From Reyranella sp. (GTDB taxonomy: Bacteria > Pseudomonadota > Alphaproteobacteria > Reyranellales > Reyranellaceae), in contig JAIEOV010000070.1 in assembly GCA_019750135.1 (NCBI GenBank), positions 1 to 52,857 on the forward strand: DNA of 52,857 nt, in the 5' to 3' direction. The notes under the pieces are model-generated. The model was not told where the DNA came from. It ran no database searches and worked only from the letters and a program-made list of their open reading frames with translations. The translations under genes and the position numbers were made by a program. Of this stretch, positions 40,435-47,867 are shown in pieces. Numbering within the stretch: position 1 is the stretch's first letter; every line of letters starts with the position of its first letter.

Positions 40435-42558
40435 GTGTTTCGCGTGCGGACCGGTCCGTTCTGGCATCTGCGGCTGATCGTCGTGCTCAGCCTGCTCGTC
40501 CCTGCCGTGCTGTTCGGCTGGGCGGCGTGGGAGACCCGGGCGGCCATCGACCGCCAGGCCGACGAGCGGATCGAGGGCGCCCTCGATGTCCTGCAGGAGC
40601 ACGTCCTGAAGTCGCTGCAGACCGTGGAGCGCTCGATCTCCGAGATCGACGAGGTGCTGCGCGGCCTCGGCGACGGCGAGATCCGCGACGCCGAGGCCGA
40701 CCTCTATCTCCGCTTCAAGCGCACCCAGCAGGCCCTGCCGCAGATCGAATCGATCTGGGTGTTCGACCGCGACGGCCATCCCATGGTCTCCAGCACCATC
40801 CTGCCGGTGCCGCGCGAGCTCGACAATTCCGACCGCAGCTACTTCCGCGCCCAGGTCGACGGCACCGGCCCCTATGTCAGCGAGGTGTTGCGCGGCCGCG
40901 TCGGCGGCATGCGCTTCTTCGTCGTGAGCGGACGCCGCACGGGCACCCGCGCCGGCCAGTTCGACGGCGTGATCGGCGTCACCGTGACGCCGAGCCACTT
41001 CAGCGAGTTCTACGCCAAGCTGTCGCGCGGCAACGACGTCTTCACGGTGGTGCGCGCCGACGGCGCCGTCCTGGCGCGCTGGCCCGAGACCGCCGCGGGC
41101 GATCGGCCGGCGCCCGGCGTCCTGACCGAGGCCTTCGCGCGCCGGCCCGACGGCGGGCTGTTCACGGCGCCCTCGCGTCTCGACGGCATCGAGCGCCGTC
41201 TCGGCTACCGCCGCGTGCCGGGCTATCCGCTCTATGTCGCGGTCGGCATCGAGACCGCCGCCCTCGCGGCCGAGTTCCGCCGCACCGTGCTGATGCGCGG
41301 CGCCGTCGTCCTGCCGGCGGTGCTGGCGATGTTCGGCCTGGCGCTCTATGCCCTGCGCCGCGCCCAGCAGGGCGAGCGCGAGCTGCAGCGCCGCGAGGCG
41401 GCCGAGGCGGCGTTGAAGCAGGCGCAGCGGCTCGAGGCGATCGGCCAGCTGACCGGCGGCGTCGCGCACGACTTCAACAACCTGCTGATGGTGGTGAGCG
41501 GCAACGCCGAGCGCCTGCGCCGCTTCGCCGGCGGCGACAAGCGCGTCGCGGGCTCGCTCGAGGCCATCGACATGGCGGTCAGCCGCGGCGCCGATCTCAC
41601 GCGCCAGCTTCTGTCCTTCTCGCGCCGCCAGACCCACGAGACCGTGGTGATCGATCTCGCCGAGCGCCTGCCGGCGATGCAGGGCCTGCTGCAGTCGAGC
41701 CTGCGCGGCGACATCGCCGTCGAGGTGCGGACGGCGCCGGGCCTGTGGCCGGTCGCGATCGACACCAGCGAGTTCGAGCTCGCGCTGCTGAACCTCGCGG
41801 TCAACGCGCGCGACGCCATGAGCGGCGGCGGCTCGCTCGTCATCGGCGCCGACAACGTGACGGTGGGCGAGGGGACCAAGGCGGCCGAGACGCTGGGCAT
41901 CGCCGGCGACTTCGTGGCGGTCCGCGTCGCCGACACCGGCAGCGGCATCCCGGCCGAGATCGTCGGCCGCGTCTTCGAGCCCTTCTTCACCACCAAGGAG
42001 GTCGGCAAGGGCACCGGCCTCGGCCTGTCGCAGGTCTACGGCTTCGCCCGCCAGGCCGGCGGCACGGCGACCGTTGAGAGCGCGCCGGGGCGGGGCACGA
42101 CGGTCACGCTCTACCTGCCGCGCTCGACCGCGCCGCTCAGCGCCGAAGCCGCGCCCGCGGACCCGCCGCCGGCCCGGCTTGCCGAGCGCGTGCGCGTGCT
42201 GCTGGTCGAGGACAATGCCGCCGTCGCCGAGGTGACGCGCGAGCTGCTGGCGGAGCTGGGCTACGACGTCGTCCACGCCGCCGACGTCGCCGCCGCGCGC
42301 GCGGCGCTGGAAGGCGAAGCGATCGACGTGGTGCTGAGCGACATCGTCATGCCGGGCGGCGCCAACGGCCTCGACCTCGCGCGCGAGGTGCGCCAGCGCG
42401 GCGGGCTGCCGGTGGTGCTGGCCACCGGCTACAGCGACCAGGCACAGGCCGCCGCCAACGAGGGCTTCGCGATCCTGCGCAAGCCCTACAGCATGAACGG
42501 CCTGCACGACGCCCTGCGCGAGGCGCTGGGGCCGGTGGAGAGGCCGAAGGTGGCTTAG
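40435..42558 (+). CDS. Hybrid sensor histidine kinase with Cache-like input and receiver domain
   Basis: 707 residues from GTG 40435. A first membrane helix (about 11-30) and a periplasmic dCache-like domain (about 35-285: SIWVFDRDGHPMVSS, YFRAQVDGTGPYVSEVLRG) precede a second helix (about 288-307). A coiled linker leads to HisKA with H345 (GQLTGGVAHDFNNLLMVVSG), then HATPase (NLAVNARDAMSGGGSL, DTGSGIPAEIVGRVFEPFFT, TGLGLSQVYGFARQAGGT). The C-terminal receiver has phospho-acceptor D636 (VVLSDIVMPGGANG) and Lys in ILRKPYS. It is divergent from the orphan binding protein gene and may read its ligand state. No output regulator is adjacent. Confidence 0.92.
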   Translation: MFRVRTGPFWHLRLIVVLSLLVPAVLFGWAAWETRAAIDRQADERIEGALDVLQEHVLKSLQTVERSISEIDEVLRGLGDGEIRDAEADLYLRFKRTQQALPQIESIWVFDRDGHPMVSSTILPVPRELDNSDRSYFRAQVDGTGPYVSEVLRGRVGGMRFFVVSGRRTGTRAGQFDGVIGVTVTPSHFSEFYAKLSRGNDVFTVVRADGAVLARWPETAAGDRPAPGVLTEAFARRPDGGLFTAPSRLDGIERRLGYRRVPGYPLYVAVGIETAALAAEFRRTVLMRGAVVLPAVLAMFGLALYALRRAQQGERELQRREAAEAALKQAQRLEAIGQLTGGVAHDFNNLLMVVSGNAERLRRFAGGDKRVAGSLEAIDMAVSRGADLTRQLLSFSRRQTHETVVIDLAERLPAMQGLLQSSLRGDIAVEVRTAPGLWPVAIDTSEFELALLNLAVNARDAMSGGGSLVIGADNVTVGEGTKAAETLGIAGDFVAVRVADTGSGIPAEIVGRVFEPFFTTKEVGKGTGLGLSQVYGFARQAGGTATVESAPGRGTTVTLYLPRSTAPLSAEAAPADPPPARLAERVRVLLVEDNAAVAEVTRELLAELGYDVVHAADVAAARAALEGEAIDVVLSDIVMPGGANGLDLAREVRQRGGLPVVLATGYSDQAQAAANEGFAILRKPYSMNGLHDALREALGPVERPKVA

Positions 42559-42613
42559 CGCGGCGGCGGCGATCTATCAGCCCGATCCGCCGCGCCGTCG
42601 GGCAACACCGGTC

Positions 42614-43021
42614 CTCGGGAAAATTCTCGATCACGAGCTTGAGCGGCCGCAGGACCGCCATGCGCCGCTGGGCCACCTGGTTGAGACGGTCGCGGATGGC
42701 GTGATCGAACATGGCGAGATCGACGATGCTGTTGGCCTTGGACATGCCGATGCGCCGCACGAAGTCGCGGATCGCCTCCGGCGGCACGCCGCGGCGGCGC
42801 AGGCCCGCCAGGGTCGGCATGCGCGGATCGTCCAAGCCGCTCACGATGCCGCGCCGCACCAGATCCGTCAGGTAGCGCTTGGACAGGACCGTGTAGCCGA
42901 TATTGAGGCGGGCGAATTCGGTCTGGCGCGGCCGCGACGGGACCGGCAGGTGGTCGAGGAACCAGTCGTAGAGCGGACGATGGTCCTCGAACTCCAGGGT
43001 GCAGAGCGAGTGGGTGATGTC
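42614..43021 (-). pseudogene. Glutaminyl-tRNA synthetase fragment (internal part, inverted)
   Basis: 136 codons on the minus strand match class I GlnRS from DITHSLCTLEFEDHRPLYDW through the KMSKS-like loop YTVLSKRYL, DDPRMPTLAGLRRRG and MAVLRPLKLVIENFPE. The match begins at 43021 and ends at 42614. The C-terminal anticodon-binding half is missing. The N-terminal catalytic part is absent except for the opposite-strand piece at 43024-43107. The region is a relic. Confidence 0.85.
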
Positions 43022-43023
43022 AT

Positions 43024-43107
43024 GCGTCGGACTATTTCCAGACGCTGTACGACTGGGCCGAGCACCTGATCCGCGCCGGCCTCGCCTATGTCGACGACAC
43101 GCCGCGA
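43024..43107 (+). pseudogene. Glutaminyl-tRNA synthetase fragment (upstream part)
   Basis: The plus strand reads ASDYFQTLYDWAEHLIRAGL then AYVDDT, which matches the GlnRS segment between the HIGH motif and the acceptor-binding domain (E. coli: [20 protein letters not shown] then AYVDE). It abuts the minus-strand fragment head to head at 43021-43024, so an inversion with deletion broke the gene. After VDDT the homology ends. Confidence 0.75.
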
Positions 43108-43292
43108 ATGAAATCCCGGGGCTCTTCGCTGGCAGTGGCCTCCGGCATCGGCTTCCTGTCATTCATCTACCTGTCAACCTCCACACGCGCGCGTACACGG
43201 GCAATCTGCGGCCAAGCCGATTGTAGCACTGCCGGCGTACCCGGCCATGTCCTGGCCATTCGCCGGTACGATCATTCGCCCGCACTATATAG

Positions 43293-43438
43293 ACCGATCG
43301 AGCGGCGCATTCGGGAGCTCCTCCTCTCGCATGCACGAAGTGTCCCAGACGTACGACCGGTACAGTTATCTCCCCGAGAAGTGCACCGCCCAGGTCGCCT
43401 ACGAAACGCACCTGTCCAATCTCATCACCGCCCACTAA
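43293..43438 (+). pseudogene. Tyrosine recombinase C-terminal remnant
   Basis: One frame reads RRIRELLLSHAR and, after a one-base shift near 43337, the next reads VSQTYDRYSYLPEKCTAQVA and YETHLSNLITAH to a stop at 43436-43438. Together these fit the last conserved box of phage integrases (L-x-H-A ... x-Y-D-R-x-x-Y-L-x-E-K), where Tyr is the nucleophile. Everything upstream of the His box is lost or unrecognisable. A terminator follows at once. Confidence 0.6.
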
Positions 43439-43449
43439 GGGCGGTTTTT
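43427..43449 (+). terminator. Intrinsic terminator after the recombinase remnant
   Basis: ACCGCCC, loop ACTAA, GGGCGGT followed by TTTT. The stem is 7 bases and the stop codon TAA of the recombinase remnant lies in the loop. Confidence 0.85.
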
Positions 43450-43529
43450 CACGTCTCCGCGAGGTTGCCTCATAGCTCCTCATGCGTCTGGCGCCCTTGG
43501 ACCGTTCTACCGCACCGAGTACCTTTCTC

Positions 43530-43558
43530 GCCTCGCCTTCGGGCGGGGCTTCCTTTTT
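43530..43558 (+). terminator. Second plus-strand intrinsic terminator (UUCG loop)
   Basis: GCCTCGCC, loop TTCG, GGCGGGGC (one G-U pair), followed by TTCCTTTTT. It lies only about 80 bases after the previous terminator. No protein gene was recognised between them, so a short RNA or a lost small gene is possible. The reverse transcriptase gene ends immediately beyond it on the other strand. Confidence 0.7.
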
Positions 43559-43559
43559 C

Positions 43560-44294
43560 CTAGACGTTCGCGGCGGCGACGCGCTCGCGATACTCTTCGA
43601 AAGACTGCATCGACAGAGCCGACCGGTCCGCATCCGCATAGAACTCAGCCACCCGTTCTGGTGTCACGTTCGCGCTGCCCTGCACCAGGTCGCAGTTGAA
43701 GGCGACAATGGCCGAGCTCGGCGGCGTCAGCTTCGACGGATTGGGAATAAACTCGCCCTCGACGCAAGCTTGCCGGATGTCGTCGTAGACCTCTTGGAGC
43801 AGCGCTTGGTCGTTGTGTGAGCCGACGATGTCATCGAGATACACCGACATGGTCACGCCGCGCTCTTGCGCTCGTACGATTGCGTCGTTGACCGGGGAAT
43901 GGAGCAGCACGAGGCTCGCCAGGAGCGGAGACTGCACGAACCCAATCGGCAACACATAGCGGGGCAGGCGGCCCCGATACGGCGTGGCGACGGACGACCA
44001 CATTGCATGCGTGAGTGCGCCTTGCATCCGGTAGCGCATGAGCACGCGCGTCACTCGCTGTCGCGCAATTGCGTAGTAGAAGCTCTGAATATCGATCTTG
44101 AAGAAGAAGCTATTCGCGAGATGCGCATGCAGCGCCGCGATATGGCCGCCCGATTGGTAGTGATAGAAATGCTGCGGGAACGGAATGCCGCGGAAATGCG
44201 CGATGATGCGCCGTCCTTTCCTCACGCATCGTTCGGTCGGCACGAAGACGTGCTTACCGCGATGCAGATACTTGTGGGTGTAGTTTTCGATCAT
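43560..44294 (-). CDS. Short reverse transcriptase of unassigned group
   Basis: 244 residues. RT motifs are visible: motif A with catalytic D68 (FFFKIDIQSFYYAI), motif B (LPIGFVQSPLLASLVL), motif C with the YxDD box Y152-D155 (MSVYLDDIVGS) and a later motif D/E-like segment with K188 (FIPNPSKLTPPSSAIVAFN). An upstream RT1/RT2-like segment is GRRIIAHFRGIPFPQHFYH. The C-terminus ends about 45 residues after the motif D/E-like segment, with little room for a thumb or maturase domain. It is not a group II intron protein (no maturase or HNH part). Retron, UG/DRT-type and other bacterial RTs are the candidates. A 56-residue frame overlaps its start, and palindromic DNA lies further upstream. Confidence 0.8.
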   Translation of the reverse strand: MIENYTHKYLHRGKHVFVPTERCVRKGRRIIAHFRGIPFPQHFYHYQSGGHIAALHAHLANSFFFKIDIQSFYYAIARQRVTRVLMRYRMQGALTHAMWSSVATPYRGRLPRYVLPIGFVQSPLLASLVLLHSPVNDAIVRAQERGVTMSVYLDDIVGSHNDQALLQEVYDDIRQACVEGEFIPNPSKLTPPSSAIVAFNCDLVQGSANVTPERVAEFYADADRSALSMQSFEEYRERVAAANV

Positions 44295-44424
44295 GGTAGT
44301 TAGCGGCCTTGTTCACGATGTCGATCACCAGATCCACCACTCGGAGAACCGAGTAGAGCGCTAGCGAAAGATCGCGAACAAGGCGCGCCGCGTGCACTAG
44401 TTTTGAGTGCATTTTGGCCTCCAT
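44254..44424 (-). CDS. 56-residue small protein overlapping the reverse transcriptase start
   Basis: The frame reads MEAKMHSKLVHAARLVRDLS and then LALYSVLRVVDLVIDIVNKA with a short tail. It is amphipathic and helical, perhaps membrane-active or a helical bundle piece. GGGGGA lies 7-8 bases before the ATG at 44424. It overlaps the first 41 bases of the reverse transcriptase gene, in another frame, which suggests coupled translation. No family is recognised, and a chance frame is not excluded. Confidence 0.4.
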   Translation of the reverse strand: MEAKMHSKLVHAARLVRDLSLALYSVLRVVDLVIDIVNKAANYHDRKLHPQVSASR

Positions 44425-44724
44425 CGTTCATCCCCCGGCTACCTGCGACCCAAGTGAATGGAGCCGCTAACCGAGGCAGTCCCTTGCGCCGTATTGCTAC
44501 GTCGCGTGGTGAACCGCCGAAACGCCGTAGCGCTACGTAGCGCCACGCCGCGATCGCCAGGTCATCGCCGGTGGACGGGCAAGAATTTGGTCGAACCCTG
44601 TGACTTTTCAAGGGCACCGCAACCTTTTCTTGTGCGTTCTCCCTGCGTTCGCGCAGTATAGAATAATTCCAGACTTCCTCTTCGCCATTCGGCCCCCGTC
44701 CCGGATGTCGATAGCGAAGAGGAA
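44425..44724. other. Upstream region of the reverse transcriptase with palindromes
   Basis: About 300 bases between the small frame and the DUF932-like gene. A perfect 14-base palindrome GCGCTACGTAGCGC lies at 44530-44543, and related GCTACG/CACGC stretches flank it at 44495-44552. A stretch TATAGAATAATT at 44657-44668 could be a plus-strand -10 region. This is where an RT-linked noncoding RNA would be sought. No structure has been proven. Confidence 0.35.
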
Positions 44725-45321
44725 TTGTTCAATGACATTGTTGCTTCACGCCGGGGCTACGACGCGCTCCGCGCCCTCCCGGTGCCGGAGGCTACGGCCG
44801 CCCACGTCCCGATCCCGCACTTCCGCGTGGTCGATCTCGTGGCGCACAGCCTGGGTTACTACGGCCGGAGCAGCACTTCGGCATCACGCCGGACGGCGCT
44901 CGCTTCTTCGGGGTCCTGTGCCTCAGGTCCGAGCACACCGGCTACAACGACATGGTCGGCCTCAGGAACTCGCACGATAAGCGGTTCCTGGTCGGCATCA
45001 GCTTCGGCTCTCGCGTCTTCGTCTGTGACAACCTCGCCTTTACCGGCGACCACGTCGTCAAGCGCAAGCACACGGCGAACCTCAAGCGGGACCTCCCCGG
45101 CCTAGTCCATCGAGCCGCTCGCGGTTCACCGTGAGGCCCAGAAGGTCAAGATCGATCGCTACCACGCGATCGACGTGACCGACGAAGCGGCCGACCACGC
45201 CATGATGGAGATTTACCGCCGAGAGATCATCGGCGTGCAGGCCATCGGGCACGTTCACGAGCAGTGGCAGCGGCCGGCCCACGACCAGGTCATCGACCAG
45301 GTCTGCGGTATCGCGGCATGA
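44725..45321 (+). pseudogene. DUF932-like phage gene broken by two frameshifts
   Basis: Three frames carry one protein-like sequence in order: FNDIVASRRGYDALRALPVP and PHFRVVDLVAHSLGYYG up to about 44865; then EQHFGITPDGARFFGVLCLR, MVGLRNSHDKRFLVGISFGS and RVFVCDNLAFTGDHVVKRKH up to about 45105; then EAQKVKIDRYHAIDVTDEAA and on to the stop TGA 45319-45321. The middle part (GLRNSHDK, VFVCDNLAF, RKHT) is the DUF932/phage-plasmid-like pattern. The start is uncertain (TTG 44725). Confidence 0.7.
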
Positions 45322-45410
45322 CCCCGCGGGTCTACCTCACAGGGGCATGGGCGCTCTCTGCGCTCATGCTCGCCTTCACCTTCGCAGGCGGTCTCCGGGG
45401 GATCACATGA
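45318..45410 (+). CDS. 30-residue membrane peptide, translationally coupled
   Basis: ATG 45318 overlaps the upstream stop codon as ATGA. The frame reads TPRVYLTGAWALSALMLAFT then FAGGLRGIT, a single hydrophobic helix, and ends with ATGA at 45407-45410, the start of the next gene. The double overlap on both sides argues for a real short gene. Its function is unknown. Confidence 0.5.
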   Translation: MTPRVYLTGAWALSALMLAFTFAGGLRGIT

Positions 45411-45701
45411 GCCTCCGGATGCTCCTTATCCACGGCCGGTTCGATCCGGACGAGCAGCTAGAGGATTGGGGCTTCAACGGCCCTGACCTTGAGGGCATCG
45501 ACGCGTTGCAACGTCACGTACAACGCGCACTACGTCCTCTGGTTCAAGGACCACGCATCAGCTCAGAAGGCGCATGCGCTCACTGGCTGGGAATGGTGGG
45601 ACGAGAATGCCCTTCTCATGGCGTTCCACGACGACACGCTCAAGACCCAAGCCATCGCAGCAGATGGACCCGTCATGTACTTCGGGGACCACGAGCTCTA
45701 G
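45407..45701 (+). pseudogene. Phage-type hypothetical gene with one frameshift
   Basis: The first frame gives SLRMLLIHGRFDPDEQLEDW then GFNGPDLEGIDA. From about 45508 the frame one base off continues with NVTYNAHYVLWFKDHASAQK, AHALTGWEWWDENALLMAFH and ends PVMYFGDHEL at 45701. Together they make a product of about 97 residues. The family is not named. Confidence 0.6.
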
Positions 45702-45709
45702 CTATTACC

Positions 45710-45732
45710 AGCCTCCACCTAGGAGGCTTTTT
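45710..45732 (+). terminator. Intrinsic terminator after the DUF932-type gene set
   Basis: AGCCTCC, loop ACCTA, GGAGGCT then TTTT. It closes the plus-strand gene set just before the stop codon of the convergent HNH gene. Confidence 0.85.
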
Positions 45733-46548
45733 CTATTCGTCGAGCTGGTCGAACCGCAGATCGATGATGAAGCTATCGATGTCGAGCTCTTCCTTCGTGC
45801 AGAAGTCGGCCAGCTCCTTGAGTGAGCTATCCCAGATCGCGAAGACCCAACGGCCAGTCCCATCTTCATCCTCGATCCCGCCGAGATTGTGGCCCTCAAG
45901 AACTTGGCTCAAGGTTCGCATTTCTTGGATGTTGGAATTGAGCGCCTGCTCCATCACTTCGGCCAGTACGTACTTGTCGCCTGCCCGGTAGTCTCGCATC
46001 ACCGCCAGGGCCAGGAGCTTCCGCATCCGGAGCGGGATTTCCTTCAGTGCATCGACCAGCATCGAATAGCCCTTGAGCTCCTTCTTGAGCGTCTTCTCGT
46101 CATACTCAGCTTCGTACACGCGCTGGACCCGCTTGAGGTTCTTCGCTTTCTGCGGCGTGAACTCGAATGCTTGGTCCTTCATCGTAGCGAGCAGCGCCCG
46201 CTCCGGGTGTGTGAAGATCGCCTCGTGATCGGCCTTCATCTTCTGCATGGCCGCGACGGGATACTTCTTCTCGTTATCCGTATTCTTATGGTGCTTGTAG
46301 CAGAGCAGCAGCAGGTTCGAGAAAGCCGCACGCTGCTTGTTGTCCATGTCCTTGTTGAACCGGGACGACTTCTTGCCCACGCCTTCGATATGGGCGATCT
46401 GCCCGATGAAGGTGCCCTCGGCATCGATCATCAGATGCTTGCAGCCAGGGAACGCGCACATGTTGCCTGATTTCAGGAACAGCTCACGCAGCACAGCCGG
46501 ATCGATCGCTAGACGCTTGGGCTTCACTTCTTCAACGTCGGTCGCCAT
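45733..46548 (-). CDS. HNH endonuclease-like protein
   Basis: 271 residues from ATG 46548, chosen because GGGGAG lies 4-6 bases upstream (another ATG is four codons earlier). The zinc/HNH finger shows C31 and C36 (MCAFPGCKHLM), H53 (GQIAHIEGVG), then NLLLLCYKHHKNTDN with C83, H86, H87 and N89. Residues 110-270 are helical, with no recognised partner domain. It should be a nuclease. It lies intact between two plus-strand terminators in the decayed phage element. HNH proteins of this size occur both in phage packaging and in defence; packaging is unlikely here as no terminase is seen. Confidence 0.8.
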   Translation of the reverse strand: MATDVEEVKPKRLAIDPAVLRELFLKSGNMCAFPGCKHLMIDAEGTFIGQIAHIEGVGKKSSRFNKDMDNKQRAAFSNLLLLCYKHHKNTDNEKKYPVAAMQKMKADHEAIFTHPERALLATMKDQAFEFTPQKAKNLKRVQRVYEAEYDEKTLKKELKGYSMLVDALKEIPLRMRKLLALAVMRDYRAGDKYVLAEVMEQALNSNIQEMRTLSQVLEGHNLGGIEDEDGTGRWVFAIWDSSLKELADFCTKEELDIDSFIIDLRFDQLDE

Positions 46549-46697
46549 CGCACTCCCCATCGCACGCGCGGGAGTAAAGCGACGTGGTAGAATAGGGGGA
46601 CAGCACGCGCGGATGGTTGGAGCGCGCCGAAAGGTGTCTGGATCTAGCAGCCGCTAGGTCGTCTCGATAACCTCCCGTCATCAGGGGCGCGTGAGCT

Positions 46698-47043
46698 CTA
46701 TCCACGCCAGGAGACGACCTCCAATCTCTTCCCGGCATTCCCATAGCCTCCTACGCTGAGAGCTATCTTGAAAAATGTCTCCTCGACCCCCTCGCATGGC
46801 AAGCGGTAGGGAAGACGAGGGGGTGGACCATTACAGACTTATGCTGGGGTTGCGGATACGACGAGGGAGCTACCTCAGACACCCCGCGGTGGAAGTTCGA
46901 GATGCTCACATTCGCAGAACACGTCGCAGACGGCCTGAGTACCGAGGATGCTCTCGGGAAGACATCGGACGAATGCCGGGAAGGACTACGACCCAAGCCT
47001 TGGCCTCGAAGATTACAAGGGGCAGCCTGACTTCGAAGTATGA
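46698..47043 (+). pseudogene. Phage-type hypothetical gene with frameshift(s) and no start
   Basis: One frame reads LQSLPGIPIASYAESYLEKC, LLDPLAWQAVGKTRGW, CWGCGYDEGATSDTPRWKFE, MLTFAEHVADGLSTEDALGK to about 46978. The next frame ends with KDYDPSLGLEDYKGQPDFEV and a stop TGA 47041-47043, which overlaps the next ATG as ATGA. No ATG, GTG or TTG fits at the 5' end, where a further shift is likely. The family is unknown. Confidence 0.55.
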
Positions 47044-47278
47044 GCCGGAAGGGCGGAAACTCTACGCACACATCCTTTCGAAGGGGTGCGCGGATCAGGG
47101 TCATCCTTCGAGACAAGACGGTCATCATCGGCAAGTTCATCGAGACCCAAGGTACGCGGCGGATGCGGGTCCAGCTCGCGCGAATGGCGACATCATCGAC
47201 ATCAGGATCAACGACCTCTCATCCGCCAACTACTTCAAGCCGTTGCCGCACGAGATGCGCCAGCATGGTACGATGTAG
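47040..47278 (+). pseudogene. Small phage-type gene with one frameshift
   Basis: The first frame gives RRGARIRVILRDKTVIIGKF then IETQGTRRMRV. Near 47185 the sequence shifts to a frame reading NGDIIDIRINDLSSANYFKP and LPHEMRQHGTM, with the stop at 47276-47278. The joined product would be about 79 residues. It resembles small phage beta-rich proteins of unknown role. Confidence 0.55.
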
Positions 47279-47319
47279 ATGCGGCGACCACTCAGGGAAG
47301 CCTCAAAATAGTCATTGCG

Positions 47320-47343
47320 AGCCGCGCCTCCAACGCGGCTTTT
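47320..47343 (+). terminator. Intrinsic terminator
   Basis: AGCCGCG, 7-base loop, CGCGGCT then TTT. It lies 40 bases after the small phage-type gene and just before the stop codon of the convergent gene at 47352. Confidence 0.8.
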
Positions 47344-47351
47344 GATGTGCC

Positions 47352-47867
47352 CTAGTTCTTCGCCAGCCAATCCTCTACCAGCGTCCATACCCGCTGCGGA
47401 TCGGGCGCTTTGAAGACCTTGTACTCGTCGCCGTAGGAAGTCGGCAATTCCCATAGGCCATGCTCGATAACCTCGTTGCCGCCCCACTTCGAGACGAGGA
47501 GAGCGTCTTTCTCGGCGACCCGTGCGGTGTGCGTCGGCTTCCCATCCTTAAAGTAGACGACGACGTTGCCCGGTTCGTATGACTTGCCCTCGACCAGGTG
47601 AAGCTCGCCGCGCTCGATCAGCTCAGTAACGAACGAGCCTTTGACGAGAGCGCTGTTGCCTTCCTTGGTGACGCGCCGTTGATACTCCGGGAGTTGCTCG
47701 ATACCGAGCCCGTGCGCATGGCAGTTATACGTTCGATCTTCCGCGACAATTCGGAGCCGATGACCGCCCATTTCCATCAGTTGCTTCCAGGCCGCCGCGA
47801 ATTGGCCCGGATACCGAATGGCCGTCACCGCATCGATGTCCTTCCGGAGCTCTTCGTCACCTTGCAT
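47352..47867 (-). CDS. Papain-fold-like protein (nuclease cassette, third gene)
   Basis: 171 residues. C49 in DRTYNCHAHGLGIE, H113 in GKPTHTARVAEKD and the following SKWGGNEVIEHGLWELP resemble small Cys-His proteins in which NC-x-A-x-x-L, TH-x-A-R and SK-x-G-x-x-x-x-IEH are conserved; these look like papain-fold domains of unknown substrate. There is no signal peptide. The start overlaps the upstream gene by 11 bases, so it belongs to the same operon as the 189-residue protein and the nuclease-like protein. It may be a peptidase, amidase or a phage-triggered effector. Confidence 0.6.
   Translation of the reverse strand: MQGDEELRKDIDAVTAIRYPGQFAAAWKQLMEMGGHRLRIVAEDRTYNCHAHGLGIEQLPEYQRRVTKEGNSALVKGSFVTELIERGELHLVEGKSYEPGNVVVYFKDGKPTHTARVAEKDALLVSKWGGNEVIEHGLWELPTSYGDEYKVFKAPDPQRVWTLVEDWLAKN

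Noticed and set aside
43560..44294. Calling the reverse transcriptase a retron or a DGR enzyme
   Set aside because: No msr-msd structure, variable/template repeats or Avd gene could be shown. The motifs alone do not decide the group.
44300..44617. Minus-strand frame of 105 codons upstream of the reverse transcriptase
   Set aside because: It has low-complexity Ser/Gly/Arg composition and no good ribosome-binding site. The 56-codon frame in another phase fits better.
46656..46720. 10-base inverted repeat AGGTCGTCTC / GAGACGACCT with 45-base spacing
   Set aside because: Partly inside a phage-type coding remnant and not placed like a regulatory site; could be chance.
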